Source: Planctomycetaceae bacterium (lineage in GTDB: Bacteria > Planctomycetota > Phycisphaerae > Tepidisphaerales > Tepidisphaeraceae). Taken from it: a DNA stretch of 64,000 nt. Below are positions 18,770-30,289 of this stretch, one piece after another (the first letter of the stretch is position 1; each line of letters starts with the position of its first letter). Below the pieces are notes generated by a model. The model worked only from the letters and a program-made list of their open reading frames with translations. It did no database searches and had not been told where the DNA came from. The DNA lies in assembly GCA_027487775.1 (NCBI GenBank), contig JAIYCY010000025.1, forward strand, positions 273,692 through 337,691, read 5' to 3'. The position numbers and the translations under genes were made by a program.

Positions 18770-20260
18770 ATGCCTTCTCCGCCATCATCCTCTCCAAGCA
18801 TCCCGCTCGCGCGGATCGCACTGGTTTCGATCGTCGCATTGCCCGCCCTCTTTGTCGCGTTCAATGCCTATTTCGCCGGCGCGGCGATCCTCGGGAGCGT
18901 CGTGCTCGGGCTTACGCTCTTGCTGAGCCTGATCTTCCTTCATCCGCGACTCTACACGTGGCGATACCTCGCGCCCGGGCTGCTCGCGTTTGCGACGTTC
19001 GTCATTTTTCCGCTGGCGTACACGGTCTACATCGGCTTTACCAATTACAGCAGCGCGAATCTGCTGACGCGGAGCGACGTCGAGCGTTACTTCGAATCGG
19101 ATCGGCTCACCGACCGGTCGCGCGAAGCACCCTTTCGCCTTGTGAGCGACGCGGGGGGCGCGCATGTTGAGATTGACGTCGATGGCAAGACGTATCGATC
19201 GGGCACGATCGACGTGGATCAGAGTTTGGAGACGGACGACGTTCGGCAGCGCATTGCACTGCGCGAGACGCTCGTGGGCGTGGAGATTGATGTTGGCGGG
19301 GTGAAGTATCGATATGCGACGCTGCGGACGTTCGCACCGATCGAGCGGGTTTGGACCCGGCAGGAGGATGGGAGTTTTGTTGGCGGGCGTGGGCCGGATG
19401 GGATCGATCGCGTGGTTCGCCCGGATGAGTCGCGTGGTCGATTCGTGACCGAATCCGGTGAAGCGATAGGTCCGGGATATCGGGTGAATGTGGGGCTCGA
19501 CAACTTTCGACAGCTTTTGCTATCGCCTCAGCAGCGTGCACCGCTGATCCGGATATTCATTTGGACGGTGTCGTTTGCGTTGCTGTCGGTCTTGCTGTCG
19601 GCGTCGGTGGGGATTGTGCTGGCGACGCTGTTGAATTGGCCGCTCCTGCGCGGGCGTGCGGTTTATCGCACGCTGTTGATTGTTCCGTATGCGATTCCTG
19701 CGTTCATTTCGATTTTGATTTTTCGTGGGTTGTTCAATCCGAATCCGGAGTTGGGCGACATCAATTCGATGTTGAGTTCGCTCTTTGGGATCGCGCCGGA
19801 GTGGACGACGGATCCGTGGCTTGCGCGGTTGATGTGTTTGATCGTGAACACGTGGCTGGGCTATCCGTACATGATGATTCTGGCCACGGGCGTGTTGCAG
19901 ACCGTTCCGACGACGATGTACGAGGCCGCGGACATCGATGGCGCGGGGACGACGGGCAAGTTTTTCAACATGACGCTGCCGAGCATTCTGCCGACGATGC
20001 TGCCGCTTTTGGTTGGAAGCTTTGCGTTCAATTTCAACAACTTCATGCTGGTGTTTTTGCTGACCGCCGGTGCCCCACCGATGGCGGGCGTTGAGACGAT
20101 TGCGGGCGAGACCGACCTGCTGGTGACGTACACGTATCGGCTGGCGTTCCGAGATTCGGCGGCCAATTTTGGTTACGCATCGGCGATCAGCACGATCATC
20201 TTCCTTGTGGTTGCGATCCTTGCGTATGTGAATCTGAAGCTCTCCACGCGCAAGCGATAG
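18770..20260 (+). CDS. malF: Maltose ABC transporter permease MalF
   Basis: Inner-membrane permease of 496 residues. As in MalF, there is an N-terminal set of membrane spans (residues 10-95), then a large periplasmic P2 loop (about residues 100-245), then the transport core. The coupling EAA loop reads EAADIDGAGTTGKFFNMTLP. NFGYASAISTIIFLVVAILA near the end is also standard. It lies 146 bp after malE and 88 bp before malG, in one operon. Start ATG at 18770. Confidence 0.94.
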   Translation: MPSPPSSSPSIPLARIALVSIVALPALFVAFNAYFAGAAILGSVVLGLTLLLSLIFLHPRLYTWRYLAPGLLAFATFVIFPLAYTVYIGFTNYSSANLLTRSDVERYFESDRLTDRSREAPFRLVSDAGGAHVEIDVDGKTYRSGTIDVDQSLETDDVRQRIALRETLVGVEIDVGGVKYRYATLRTFAPIERVWTRQEDGSFVGGRGPDGIDRVVRPDESRGRFVTESGEAIGPGYRVNVGLDNFRQLLLSPQQRAPLIRIFIWTVSFALLSVLLSASVGIVLATLLNWPLLRGRAVYRTLLIVPYAIPAFISILIFRGLFNPNPELGDINSMLSSLFGIAPEWTTDPWLARLMCLIVNTWLGYPYMMILATGVLQTVPTTMYEAADIDGAGTTGKFFNMTLPSILPTMLPLLVGSFAFNFNNFMLVFLLTAGAPPMAGVETIAGETDLLVTYTYRLAFRDSAANFGYASAISTIIFLVVAILAYVNLKLSTRKR

Positions 20261-20312
20261 CAAAGGCCCGGGCGAAAGCAAAAGCCAGGGCGATAGCAAA
20301 AGCGAAAGTGAA
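20259..20312. repeat. 18-bp purine-rich tandem repeat, 3 copies
   Basis: Units AGCAAAGGCCCGGGCGAA, AGCAAAAGCCAGGGCGAT and AGCAAAAGCGAAAGTGAA are followed by shorter GTGAAA-type repeats to about 20330. The array begins at the malF stop codon and fills most of the malF-malG gap. Confidence 0.85.
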
Positions 20313-20348
20313 AGTGAAATTGAAAGCCTCTCAAACCGAGTGACATCC

Positions 20349-21194
20349 ATGAAACCATCGCCGATCAAACTGATTCTTGCGCACGCGATCTTGATTCTGC
20401 TGGTGATGGTGATGGCGTTTCCGCTCTTGATGGTGGTATCGATCAGCTTGCGGCCGGGCAATCTGGCGGGTGGATCGTTGATTCCGCAGGCGATCAGTTT
20501 TGAGCATTGGCGGTTCGTGCTGGGGATTGATCCGGGTCCGCCGGTGTTGCGATGGTTGGTGAATTCGCTGTGGGTGTCGGGGTTGTCGTCGCTGCTGGTG
20601 GTGATGCTTTCGACGTCGGCGGCGTATGCGTTTGCGCGGTTGCGGTTTGCGCTCAAGGGGCACATTCTCGACGGGCTTTTGATACTGCAGATGTTTCCGA
20701 GCGTGGTGGCGATCATCGCGATGTACGGGCTGCTGGATACGATCGGGCGATTCGTGCCAGGGCTGGGCCTGAACACGCACGGCGGGCTGATCATGGCGTA
20801 TCTGGGTGGCGTGGCGACGCACATTTGGATGATTCGTGGGTACTTTCAGACGATTCCCGATTCGATCGAGGAGGCCGCGCTGATTGATGGTGCGACGCCG
20901 TTCCAGACGTTTGTGCGCGTGCTCTTGCCGATGAGCGTGCCGGCGTTGGTGGTGACGTTTATTCTTGCGTTTATTGGAACGATCGGCGAATACCCGCTTG
21001 CGAGCGTGGTGCTGCAGAACACCGAGCGATGGACGCTGGCGGTGGGTGCGAACAGTTTTCTGTATCCGCAGAACTATCAGTGGGGTCGATTCGCCGCGAC
21101 GGCGGTGCTGACTGGGGTTCCGATTTCGATTGTGTTTCTGGTATGCCAGAAGTTTTTGGTGAGTGGTCTGACGAGCGGCGCGAGCAAGGAATGA
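20349..21194 (+). CDS. malG: Maltose ABC transporter permease MalG
   Basis: Inner-membrane permease of 281 residues with six membrane spans. N-terminal LILAHAILILLVMVMAFPLL is the first span. The EAA loop is EEAALIDGATPFQTFVRVLL, preceded by MIRGYFQTIPDS as in E. coli MalG. The C-terminal segment NYQWGRFAATAVLTGVPISI is also typical. ATG 20349 is chosen over GTG 20340. With MalE and MalF it should form the maltodextrin channel; the matching ATPase is not in this operon. Confidence 0.94.
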   Translation: MKPSPIKLILAHAILILLVMVMAFPLLMVVSISLRPGNLAGGSLIPQAISFEHWRFVLGIDPGPPVLRWLVNSLWVSGLSSLLVVMLSTSAAYAFARLRFALKGHILDGLLILQMFPSVVAIIAMYGLLDTIGRFVPGLGLNTHGGLIMAYLGGVATHIWMIRGYFQTIPDSIEEAALIDGATPFQTFVRVLLPMSVPALVVTFILAFIGTIGEYPLASVVLQNTERWTLAVGANSFLYPQNYQWGRFAATAVLTGVPISIVFLVCQKFLVSGLTSGASKE

Positions 21195-21320
21195 CCCGGA
21201 AACAGGTGGGCGGATAGGAAGATCGCAAGGCGGGCAAAATTCGACCGTTGGATTTTCGGGACGGTGTGTGTCTGAAGGAGTTGAAGCGATCAGACCGATT
21301 CACTTCCTGGAGGTCGTGCG

Positions 21321-22322
21321 ATGAAGATTCTTGTTCTCGGCGGGACCGGATTTTTGGGGCCGGAGGTTGTGAATCCGCTGCTGTCGGCGGGTCATACCGT
21401 GACATTGTTTAATCGCGGTCGTACGAATCCGACGTTGTTTCCGAACCTTGAGAAGCTCGTGGGAGATCGCGGGAGTGATCTGACATCGCTCGAGGGCAGA
21501 TCATGGGACGCGGTGATCGATGTGCACGCGAGCCTGCCGAACTGGGTGAAGCGCTCCGCCGACGCCTTGAAGGGTCGCTGTCGGCAGTATGTATTTGTGT
21601 CGACGATCAGCGTCTTTCCGGACTATTCCAAGGCGGGCATGAACGAAGACGCGATGCGGTTTGAAGCGCCGGAAGAACTCGACAACGACCTGAAGCTGAG
21701 CAACGAGAGCTACGGCCCGATGAAGACGCGTTGCGAGGACATTGTGAACGATCGATTCGGCGCGGGCGCGACGATCGTACGGCCGGGGCTCATTGTGGGA
21801 CCGGGTGACGCGACCGATCGATTCGCATGGTGGCCGGTTCGTATCGATCGCGGCGGGGATGTGCTCGTGCCGAAGCCGATGGAAGGCGAGGTTCAGTTCA
21901 TCGACGTTCGCGATCTGGGTGAGTTCATTGCGCGCACGGTGATCGATGGTCATGCAGGGACATTCAACGCGACGGGCCCGGATTCGCCATTATCGATGGC
22001 GGAGTTTCTGTATGGATGTCGTGCGATCACGCGCTCGCCGGTGAAGTTTGTGTGGGCGGACGAGCAATGGCTGCTGGAGAACGGCGTTCAGCCGTTTGCG
22101 CATATGCCGCTGTGGGCGCCGGGTGAGGCGATGATCGGCTTCATGCGGATCGACTGTTCGAAGGCGCGTTCGATGGGCCTCACGTGCAGACCACTCGCAG
22201 AAACGGCGCGCGACGCGCTGCTCTGGACGCGTGAAAGGCCTGCCGACTATCGCTGGCGAACCGGACTTGATGCTGCGACGGAGAAACAACTGATCGAAGC
22301 GTGGCGGGCCAAGCAGGGATAG
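21321..22322 (+). CDS. NAD-dependent epimerase/dehydratase family (extended SDR) protein
   Basis: 333-residue extended short-chain dehydrogenase. The nucleotide-binding motif is at the N-terminus (LVLGGTGFLGPEVV, an NAD(P)-type GxxGxxG). YVFVSTISVFPDYS contains the catalytic Ser/Thr strand, and YGPMK supplies the Y-x-x-x-K pair. ATIVRPGLIVGPGD is a family landmark. The protein acts on an unidentified sugar nucleotide or similar substrate. GGAGG lies eight bases before ATG 21321. The gene is convergent with cheB. Confidence 0.88.
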   Translation: MKILVLGGTGFLGPEVVNPLLSAGHTVTLFNRGRTNPTLFPNLEKLVGDRGSDLTSLEGRSWDAVIDVHASLPNWVKRSADALKGRCRQYVFVSTISVFPDYSKAGMNEDAMRFEAPEELDNDLKLSNESYGPMKTRCEDIVNDRFGAGATIVRPGLIVGPGDATDRFAWWPVRIDRGGDVLVPKPMEGEVQFIDVRDLGEFIARTVIDGHAGTFNATGPDSPLSMAEFLYGCRAITRSPVKFVWADEQWLLENGVQPFAHMPLWAPGEAMIGFMRIDCSKARSMGLTCRPLAETARDALLWTRERPADYRWRTGLDAATEKQLIEAWRAKQG

Positions 22323-22390
22323 ATCCGGATATCTCGTGGGTTGCGACGAACCCAGTCGCGAGCATCGGTTTGTGAATCAGATCAGTCGAT

Positions 22391-23464
<1,074 letters not shown>

Positions 23465-23498
23465 TCAAGGCCACGATCATTCAGGTGGTCAACGTTCT

Positions 23499-23963
23499 TC
23501 AGGCGGCGATGCGGAACCCGATCGGCTGGGTTTCGGCATCGAGAAGGCAGGCCTTGTGTGGATCGGTAAAGAGTGACCAGCGATTGGGATCAAAGTCGGC
23601 GGTCTCGGGGAGGCCGAGGTTAAAGACATCTCCTGGCGAGCGAGCGAGGTGCGGCATCATAGCGCCGACGACGACGTTGAGGATTTCGCGTAGTGCGTCT
23701 TCAGCGCGGCTTTCGAATTCAGGATCGTCGGCTTCGACCATCAGAACTTCTGATGCAAGGCGACGCCCGAGATTGCGCGAGGCGACCATCTCGACCGCGC
23801 CGCGGCTGGGACCGTCGAATTTCATCGAAAGGCAGAGTGGTTCATCTGGGACGGCGGCCTCGGTGATGGGTTCGACGCAGATGAACGCCATGGTTTCGAG
23901 TGTCTGGCTGACGGTTTCGAGGATGACCTGATGCGGAGTTTCGACGGGGATTTCAGGCAGCAT
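23499..23963 (-). CDS. CheX-like chemotaxis phosphatase domain protein
   Basis: 154-residue protein with features of the CheX/CheC/FliY phosphatase fold. The segment LREILNVVVG carries the E-x-x-N signature (E93, N96) that dephosphorylates CheY. It is preceded by a strand containing LCLSMKFDGPSRG and the helix ASRNLGRRLASEVLM. It overlaps the 3' end of cheY by 11 bp, so it probably acts on that CheY in the absence of CheZ. GGAG seven bases before the start at 23963 supports that choice over 23993. Confidence 0.72.
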   Translation of the reverse strand: MLPEIPVETPHQVILETVSQTLETMAFICVEPITEAAVPDEPLCLSMKFDGPSRGAVEMVASRNLGRRLASEVLMVEADDPEFESRAEDALREILNVVVGAMMPHLARSPGDVFNLGLPETADFDPNRWSLFTDPHKACLLDAETQPIGFRIAA

Positions 23964-24342
23964 TTGCAACTCCAAGGACAGAAGAAATGACATCGCGAAT
24001 TCGCTCGGGCGTGAAGGGCTTGGTGATGTAACCTTCGACGCCTTCGTTACGAAGCTGGGATTGACGGCTGGCGGTGGATTCGCTGGAAACGATCACAACG
24101 CGCGTTTTGGCGATGGCAGGCTCGGCACGAATGGCGCGTGTGGTGTCGATGCCGTTCATGTTGGGCATATTGATGTCCATGAAGACGAGATCGGGTTTAT
24201 GAGCGCGGATGATGTCGAGCGCCTTTTGACCGTCGGGTGCTTCGAGGACTGCGCGGGTTTCGACGCCGCACATCTGGATGGTGCGTTTGATGATGGCTCG
24301 GGTGGTGGCCGAGTCGTCAACGATGAGGATCGAGTAGCTCAT
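23953..24342 (-). CDS. cheY: Chemotaxis response regulator CheY
   Basis: Single-domain receiver of 129 residues. The acidic pocket is D9-D10, the phospho-acceptor D56 lies in LVFMDINMPNMNG, S86/S87 occupy the switch Thr/Ser position, and K108 is in GYITKPF. It carries the signal from CheA to the flagellar motor or another output. It lies between cheD and the cheX-like gene, overlapping the latter. Confidence 0.95.
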   Translation of the reverse strand: MSYSILIVDDSATTRAIIKRTIQMCGVETRAVLEAPDGQKALDIIRAHKPDLVFMDINMPNMNGIDTTRAIRAEPAIAKTRVVIVSSESTASRQSQLRNEGVEGYITKPFTPERIRDVISSVLGVANAA

Positions 24343-24418
24343 GGTGGTTCTCGTTATCGATTCGCTTGGTTGCGATGATTCATGTGACTGTCTGGTCGTG
24401 AAGGTGACTGGTATTGGT

Positions 24419-24895
24419 TTAGAGTTCTTTGGATGATCCGCCGCTCTTGATGGTGACGCGTCCGTCGAGGACGTTCATGACGACGGTTCGGGGCGCGTTG
24501 CCGCCGCAGTCTTCTTTGTCGAGGAAGAGCCCAGCCTGCCAGAGTGCCTTGCGGATGGCGGTATGGTTTCGTTTACCGATGTCGAAGCCCGAGGCGTCTT
24601 CGAACATTTTGGCCCCGCCGGCAATTTTGACTTTGATGCGTTTGGGGTTTGCGCCTTTGACTTTGAGCATCTCCAGGAGTTTTTGCAGTCCGCTATCGCC
24701 GAACATGAACGGATTTTTTGCCGCGCGGTCAGCGTCCATGGATGCGGAAGGGAGCTGGAAATGAAGGAGACCTGCGAGCGGAATTGAGGGATCCCACATC
24801 ATCACTCCGATACAGGATCCGAGTGAGTACGTGGCGATCGTATCGTCCGGGGACGAGGCGACCTTTGCGTCAGAGATGCCAACAGTATGTTGCAT
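24419..24895 (-). CDS. cheD: Chemoreceptor glutamine deamidase CheD
   Basis: 158-residue deamidase that converts receptor Gln to Glu and often works with CheC/CheX-type phosphatases. The Cys-His pair is visible: C28 (YSLGSCIGVMMWD) and H45 (GLLHFQLP). IKVKIAGGAKMF and IGKRNHTAIRKAL are the other CheD landmarks. CheD together with a CheX-like phosphatase in one operon fits a CheC/CheD-type feedback, though that is inference. Confidence 0.95.
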   Translation of the reverse strand: MQHTVGISDAKVASSPDDTIATYSLGSCIGVMMWDPSIPLAGLLHFQLPSASMDADRAAKNPFMFGDSGLQKLLEMLKVKGANPKRIKVKIAGGAKMFEDASGFDIGKRNHTAIRKALWQAGLFLDKEDCGGNAPRTVVMNVLDGRVTIKSGGSSKEL

Positions 24896-24928
24896 GATCG
24901 GATCGATCGACGAAGCGGAATCGGTCGA

Positions 24929-25777
24929 TCAGCCTTTCTGGTAAATCGTTGCTTGAACGAACTTGAACTTGTGCTTGACGCCGGTGAGCGATTCGGAATG
25001 CCCGGTGAAGAGGATTCCGCCGGGCGCGAGCACGTCGTAGTAGCGGCCGACGAGTTTTTCCTGTGTCGGCTTGTCGAAGTAGATCATCACGTTCCGACAG
25101 AAGATGAAATCGAACGGGCCATGGAAGGGCCAGTTTTCCATGAGATTGAGCCGGTTGAAGACGATGCGTTGGCGCAACTCAGGTTTGACAGCAAAGCATG
25201 GTTCACCGTCGCGCGTGCGCGGATCAAAGCACCGACCGCGGATATCGGGTGCGACGGTCTTGATGCGATCCGGTTCATAGACGCCCGCCTGCGCCTTGCG
25301 GAGGACGCGTGTGCTGATATCGGTGGCGAGGATCCTGGTGTCCCATGATCGCGCGCCGAGATCGGGAAGCGTTTCGCCGAGGACGATGGAGATGGTATAG
25401 GGCTCTTCGCCGCTGCTGCATCCGGCGCTCCAGGCGCGGATGCGTTTGGTGGCTTGATTGCGTTTGACGACTTCGGGCAGGTGGACTTTGGCGAGGTAAT
25501 CGAAATGCTGATTTTCGCGGAAGAAGCTTGTGAGGTTGGTGCTGATGGCGTCGAGGAGTTCGACGAATTCATCGCCGTTGGGATTGGCCAGCACCATATC
25601 GATGTAGGCGGTGTAGGTTGGGACATTCAGTGCTCGTAGTCGCTTGGCGAGTCGGGCGCGGACGAGGTCCATTTTTTGTTCGCCGAGCGTGATGCCTGCG
25701 GTGTCATAGATGACCCGGGCGAGCCTGTCGAAATCTGCACGGGTGAGAGTTTGATCTTCGGCATAAACCAGGGGCAC
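24929..25777 (-). CDS. cheR: Chemotaxis methyltransferase CheR
   Basis: 282-residue S-adenosylmethionine-dependent methyltransferase that adds methyl groups to receptor glutamates. An N-terminal all-helical domain (about 70 residues, with LVRARLAKRL) precedes the catalytic domain. SAM-binding motifs are AWSAGCSSGEEPYTISI and FDFIFCRNVMIYFD, and TNLTSFFRENQHFDYL is typical of the family. It lies between cheD and the 3' end of the first mcp in transcription order. Confidence 0.96.
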   Translation of the reverse strand: MPLVYAEDQTLTRADFDRLARVIYDTAGITLGEQKMDLVRARLAKRLRALNVPTYTAYIDMVLANPNGDEFVELLDAISTNLTSFFRENQHFDYLAKVHLPEVVKRNQATKRIRAWSAGCSSGEEPYTISIVLGETLPDLGARSWDTRILATDISTRVLRKAQAGVYEPDRIKTVAPDIRGRCFDPRTRDGEPCFAVKPELRQRIVFNRLNLMENWPFHGPFDFIFCRNVMIYFDKPTQEKLVGRYYDVLAPGGILFTGHSESLTGVKHKFKFVQATIYQKG

Positions 25778-25908
25778 GTGTTCACCTCGTAGGTGTATTG
25801 ATTCAGCTATGTGTAGATCGGTCGAAACTGCGGATGACTTTGGTGGTGTGTCGAGTTGGAAAGGTGGAGTGCTGTTGGCTTGATGAGCCGGTTGGAGGGA
25901 AAGAAAGA

Positions 25909-25941
25909 CCGGCGCCCGTCGAGCGATTCGACGAGCGCCGG
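25909..25941 (-). terminator. Hairpin terminator after the mcp gene
   Basis: Inverted repeat CCGGCGC-C-CGTCGA with TCGACG-A-GCGCCGG, 4-nt loop. Read on the minus strand it is followed by TCTTTCTTT. It sits 53 bp after the mcp stop and before cheR, so it probably splits or attenuates the chemotaxis operon here. Confidence 0.7.
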
Positions 25942-25993
25942 GGGGCGTGGTGATGACTGTGTGAGTTGGCCGCTGTGTCGGAGACGTTTCGAA

Positions 25994-27598
25994 TCAGGCG
26001 GCCTTTGAGCCGAAGTCGCTGAAGTCGCCCGATCCGAAGGATTCGTCTTCGAGCGGGATGATTTCGCGTGCTTTGGTGGCTGCACGAGGACCGTTGACCT
26101 TGGCCTTGGGGGCTGTGAGCTTGGATGCGGAAGCGGGTCGAACGAGCTTGTGCTGGTTGTTCGAGGAGGTCGCTGCCCCACCACCGACGAGCTGAACGAG
26201 TTCGACGACGCATCCGCGAAGCTGTTCGGCCTGAGCGGAGAGCTCTTCGCTGGCGGCGGCGATTTCTTCGGCATTGGCGGCGGACTGTTGGGTGACCTTG
26301 TCCATCTGACCGACTGCCTGGTTGATCTGCTCGATGCCGGTGGCCTGTTCACGGCTTGCGGCGGCGATTTCGCTGATGAGGCCGTTGACCTTGCTGGTCG
26401 ATTCGACGATTTCGTTGAGCGTGCCACCGACTTCATTGGCGATGGAGACGCCGTTCTTGGAGTTGCCGACCGATTGCTCGATGAGGGCGCTGGTGTTTTT
26501 AGCAGCTTCGGCGGAACGCATGGCGAGGTTTCGGACTTCTTCAGCGACGACGGCGAAACCTTTGCCTGCCTCACCGGCGCGGGCGGCTTCGACGGCGGCG
26601 TTGAGCGCGAGGAGGTTGGTCTGGAATGCGATCTCGTCGATGACCTTGATGATCTTGGCGGTCTCGGTGGCGCTGTTCATGATTTGATCGATGGCCTGGC
26701 TCATCTTGGTCATGGCCTGGCTGCCTCGACCGGCGGCTTCCTTGGCTTCGCCGGAGAGCGCGGCGGCCTGTTGGGCGGTGTCGGCGTTCTTGCGGGTCAT
26801 GCTGCTCATCTCTTCGAGGGCGCTGCTGCTTTCTTCGAGGCTTGCCGCCTGTTCGCTTGCGCCTTGGGCGAGCTGCTGGCTCGAACCCGAGACCTGCTGC
26901 GAAGCGCTGGCCGACTGATCGGCACCATTGGCGAGCGTGGAGGAGAGCGTGCGGAGCGACTTGTTGAGCGATCGGGTGATGAAGAATCCGAGTCCGATGC
27001 TGGTGAGCGCGGCGACGCCAAGGCCCAGGGCAAGCTTGGCCGTCACGGCATTCACCTGCTGCTCGATTTGGTCACCCACTTGAGCCCCTGCGTCAGCGTT
27101 CCATTTAGACAACAGCTTGGCCTGATCCTTGACTTTGGTTCCTGCCTGTTTGGTTGCGGAGAGGAAGTAGGATTTGGCTTCTTCGAATTCACCTTCTTTG
27201 ACGAGTTCGATCACGCGATCACCGGTCGGGACATAGGCCGTGATGTACTCTTCCAGTTGGTTGTAGTTCACGCGATCTTCAGGCAAGGTGATGGTTTGCT
27301 CGTAGGCCTTCATGGCTCCTACGATCTCAGCGATCAGTGCATTTCGGGCCTGAACGCTGGCTTCGAGATCGGCTTGGTCTCCCTGAAAGGCAAGTCGAGT
27401 CACGATGGCATAGCACTCGCGAAGGTCGGCCTCGATGATTCCGGCCGTTGCCGTGCCCGGCAAGCAGTCATCGACGATGCGATCCGAAAGCGATTCGATT
27501 TTCTTGACGTTGTAGAGCGCGAGGCCACCGAGGCCGAGCGTGAGGGTGCAGGTTGCGGCGAAGGCGACAGTAAGACGTTTTCCGATGGTCCAGGGCAT
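25994..27598 (-). CDS. Methyl-accepting chemotaxis protein, four-helix sensor type
   Basis: About 534 residues. A membrane span ([21 protein letters not shown]) precedes a periplasmic region of about 150 residues with helical character, probably a four-helix-bundle sensor. A second span ([19 protein letters not shown]) leads almost directly into the signalling coiled coil. The signalling tip contains [20 protein letters not shown] and [15 protein letters not shown]. No full HAMP domain is visible and there is no C-terminal NWETF-type pentapeptide. The ATG at 27598 has GGAG seven bases upstream. Confidence 0.92.
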   Translation of the reverse strand: MPWTIGKRLTVAFAATCTLTLGLGGLALYNVKKIESLSDRIVDDCLPGTATAGIIEADLRECYAIVTRLAFQGDQADLEASVQARNALIAEIVGAMKAYEQTITLPEDRVNYNQLEEYITAYVPTGDRVIELVKEGEFEEAKSYFLSATKQAGTKVKDQAKLLSKWNADAGAQVGDQIEQQVNAVTAKLALGLGVAALTSIGLGFFITRSLNKSLRTLSSTLANGADQSASASQQVSGSSQQLAQGASEQAASLEESSSALEEMSSMTRKNADTAQQAAALSGEAKEAAGRGSQAMTKMSQAIDQIMNSATETAKIIKVIDEIAFQTNLLALNAAVEAARAGEAGKGFAVVAEEVRNLAMRSAEAAKNTSALIEQSVGNSKNGVSIANEVGGTLNEIVESTSKVNGLISEIAAASREQATGIEQINQAVGQMDKVTQQSAANAEEIAAASEELSAQAEQLRGCVVELVQLVGGGAATSSNNQHKLVRPASASKLTAPKAKVNGPRAATKAREIIPLEDESFGSGDFSDFGSKAA

Positions 27599-27698
27599 TT
27601 GAGTTCTCCGAAAAAGACTTTTCAAACAGTGATGTGTTCGTTGTTGAAGGTTGAATGGGCGGTTCGACTGACGTGAACGTTGTTTGACGTGAACGCGA

Positions 27699-28175
27699 TC
27701 AGGCTGCGAGTGATTCGATGTGGGTGCCGGCGAGGACGGCGTCGATGTCGAGAAGGATCTTCACCGCGCTACCGACCTTGCCCATGCCGAGGATGACGCT
27801 GCTACCGACATCCAGGCCCATGGCGGGCGCGTCTTCGATGTTTTCATTGGCGATGGTGATGGGGTCGCTGACGCGATCGACGATGAGTCCGGTGCTGATC
27901 TTGCGACCGCCCGCCATGGTTTCGACGACGATGATGCAGGTTTCGTCGGTGCGATCGATGGTGGTCATGCCGAACTTGGCGCGCAGATCGATGACACTGA
28001 TGACCTGCCCGCGGAGGTTGATGACGCCGCGCACGTAGCTGGGTGTGTGTGGGACGGCGGTGGGTTCGACGTAACCGAAGATCTCGCGAACGCGCATGAT
28101 CTCGATGCCGTAACCTTCGTTACCGAGTGCGAAGGTCAGATACTTTCCGCCGCGATTGGTGTTTGTAGTGGACAT
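27699..28175 (-). CDS. cheW: Chemotaxis coupling protein CheW
   Basis: 158-residue scaffold that links receptors to CheA. It is a CheW-like SH3-type domain: [40 protein letters not shown] and [10 protein letters not shown] are standard, followed by the second subdomain [15 protein letters not shown]. It lies between the two mcp genes. Confidence 0.95.
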   Translation of the reverse strand: MSTTNTNRGGKYLTFALGNEGYGIEIMRVREIFGYVEPTAVPHTPSYVRGVINLRGQVISVIDLRAKFGMTTIDRTDETCIIVVETMAGGRKISTGLIVDRVSDPITIANENIEDAPAMGLDVGSSVILGMGKVGSAVKILLDIDAVLAGTHIESLAA

Positions 28176-28294
28176 GTTTGAAAGCTCCTGTTCAAAGGAT
28201 GGATCGACAAAATTTCAGACGGACTTTGGAACGACTTCACGAATTCTGCTGCACCCCATTTGGGTGAATGATTTCGGCTGAACGCGGGATCAGA

Positions 28295-30172
28295 TCAAGC
28301 AGCCACACGAGAGGCTGCGTGATTGGCACCGTCGATGACGCGTGTGAGATCGCCGACAGCTGAGCGGAGTTGCTCGGCCTGCGCGCTGAGTTGTTCGCTG
28401 GCAGCGGCAGACTCTTCGGCGTTGGCGGCGTTCTGCTGGGTGACCTTGTCCATCTGACTGACCGCCTGATTGATTTGTCCGATACCCTGGGCCTGTTGTC
28501 CGAGTGACTGAGCGATCTCGGTGACGATCGCGCTGACTTTGTCGGCGACGTTGTTGATTTCGCTGAGATACTTGGCGACGTCGGTCGAGAGCTGCACGCC
28601 GTTGCGTGATGCGGTGACCGACTGTTCGATGAGGGTGCTGGTGTTTTTGGCACTCTCTGCGGATCGCATGGCGAGATTGCGGACCTCTTCGGCGACGACA
28701 GCGAAACCCCGACCTGCTTCGCCGGCACGTGCCGCTTCGACGGCGGCGTTGAGCGCGAGGAGGTTGGTCTGGAAGGCGATCTCGTCGATGGTCTTGAGGA
28801 TCTGGCTGGTTTGTTGTGAGGCCTGCTCGATTTCGTGAATCGCGCGTGTCATCTGCTTCATGGCGTTGTTTCCCTCGGCGGCGGTGTTGCGGGCTTCGTC
28901 CGCGAGGGCCATGGCTTGCCGTGCGCTGTCGGCGGACTGTTGTGTGAGCCGGCTCATTTCGCCGGCGCTGCTGGCGGTTTCGCTGATGCTGGCGGCCTGT
29001 TCGCTAGCGCCTTGGGCGAGTTGCTGCGACGAGCCGCTGACCTGCCCGGACGCTGCGGCGGTCTGATCCGCGCCGGCATTGAGCATTTGTGCGATCCGGA
29101 TGATGGGCGTGGCGATCGAACGGCCGAGGAAGTAAGCGGCAGTGACCAGCAAAGCAGCGGCGACGCCGAGCGTCACGAGCATTGCGGTGCGAACACCCTG
29201 CAGAGCGCCGAGAGCCTTGGCTTCTTCGCGCTGGACGATCAACGACCAGCCCACGCCAGGATATCCGAGCGCGCCTTCGCTCTTGGCCCAGCCAGCAACC
29301 CATGTCTGACCGCGCGATGAATCGGTGGTGGTCATGAACTCTGACTCACCCTTGATCGCAAGCTTGGCAGGTTCGTAGCCTTCATTGGCGAGATTTCGGT
29401 TGAGGACCCACTGGTCGGCTTGCTCTTCGGTGAGCAGTTCGCTGTGATACTCCAGAACGCGGCCGTCGCTCGCGAGCATGACGTATTCGGTATCGCCTGC
29501 GCCGTCTTCTTTTTTGCGTGCATGTGCTTCGTGGACGGCATCCTTGATCGCCGACCAATCGGCAAAATTCTTCCAGATCGCGATGACATTCCCCGACGCA
29601 TCCTTCACGGGCGCGGTGTAGCCGAGCGTTGCACCGTTACCACCGGTCACTTGTTTGACCAGCGGATCGTGGCTGAGGTCTTCGACAACGGTTCCGGTCA
29701 ACGTACTGCTCGACGTGAAGTTTCCGGCGAACGCGTCCTTAAACCAATTGGTGCTGGCAAAGTTCTGTTCAAAGAGGAAATCGGTCTTTGCAGGCTGACC
29801 GAGCCGATCGCGCGAGTTGGCGGCGATGACTTTGCCATCCAGATCGACCAGCAGCGTGATCGAATAGATGCCATAGCATGCGACATAATCGTTCATCGCC
29901 TGCACGATCGGATTCTCGTTGCCGGGCTTGTACCAGTTCTTTGTATCACGGACGACATGGTTCAAGCCGAATGCCTGAACGTCGCCATAGCGTTCGAAGA
30001 GGAATCGTTCGATGGTGTCGAGTGTCTGGCGAGCGTTGGTGTGCATTTCGCGGGCGACGTCCTCTTCCATCTTCAGTGTCTGACGCCACCCGATCACCAG
30101 CACCGCGATGGCGGGCAGCAGACCTGCGACAAGCATCGCGAGGATCAACTTGTTCCTGAGAGACAGTTTCAT
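28295..30172 (-). CDS. Methyl-accepting chemotaxis protein, dCache-type sensor
   Basis: 625 residues. One N-terminal span ([20 protein letters not shown]), then a periplasmic sensor of about 290 residues with a double-Cache look ([20 protein letters not shown] and a later [14 protein letters not shown]). The second span is [20 protein letters not shown]. Instead of a complete HAMP domain only a short [11 protein letters not shown] stretch is present before the signalling coiled coil. The tip is [20 protein letters not shown], near-identical to the other receptor here. dCache domains usually bind amino acids or other small molecules. Confidence 0.93.
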   Translation of the reverse strand: MKLSLRNKLILAMLVAGLLPAIAVLVIGWRQTLKMEEDVAREMHTNARQTLDTIERFLFERYGDVQAFGLNHVVRDTKNWYKPGNENPIVQAMNDYVACYGIYSITLLVDLDGKVIAANSRDRLGQPAKTDFLFEQNFASTNWFKDAFAGNFTSSSTLTGTVVEDLSHDPLVKQVTGGNGATLGYTAPVKDASGNVIAIWKNFADWSAIKDAVHEAHARKKEDGAGDTEYVMLASDGRVLEYHSELLTEEQADQWVLNRNLANEGYEPAKLAIKGESEFMTTTDSSRGQTWVAGWAKSEGALGYPGVGWSLIVQREEAKALGALQGVRTAMLVTLGVAAALLVTAAYFLGRSIATPIIRIAQMLNAGADQTAAASGQVSGSSQQLAQGASEQAASISETASSAGEMSRLTQQSADSARQAMALADEARNTAAEGNNAMKQMTRAIHEIEQASQQTSQILKTIDEIAFQTNLLALNAAVEAARAGEAGRGFAVVAEEVRNLAMRSAESAKNTSTLIEQSVTASRNGVQLSTDVAKYLSEINNVADKVSAIVTEIAQSLGQQAQGIGQINQAVSQMDKVTQQNAANAEESAAASEQLSAQAEQLRSAVGDLTRVIDGANHAASRVAA

Positions 30173-30289
30173 GGGGTTCCTCTTCCTTTTGCTCCTCAGC
30201 CGGGCGAGAGGCTGATACGTTGCGTGGTTTGTTTACAAGTCAGGTGTATCTGACGTGGATGAACGGTTGGAGTTTGTCGTTTCGTGGTT

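Noticed and set aside
22337..22354. Hairpin TGGGTT / AACCCA between the convergent SDR and cheB genes.
   Set aside because: Only six base pairs and no T-tract on either strand; too weak to call a terminator.
26150..27676. A 508-residue plus-strand frame opposite an mcp gene.
   Set aside because: Gly-, Asp- and Leu-rich mirror of the conserved chemoreceptor codons; no motif, no ribosome site.
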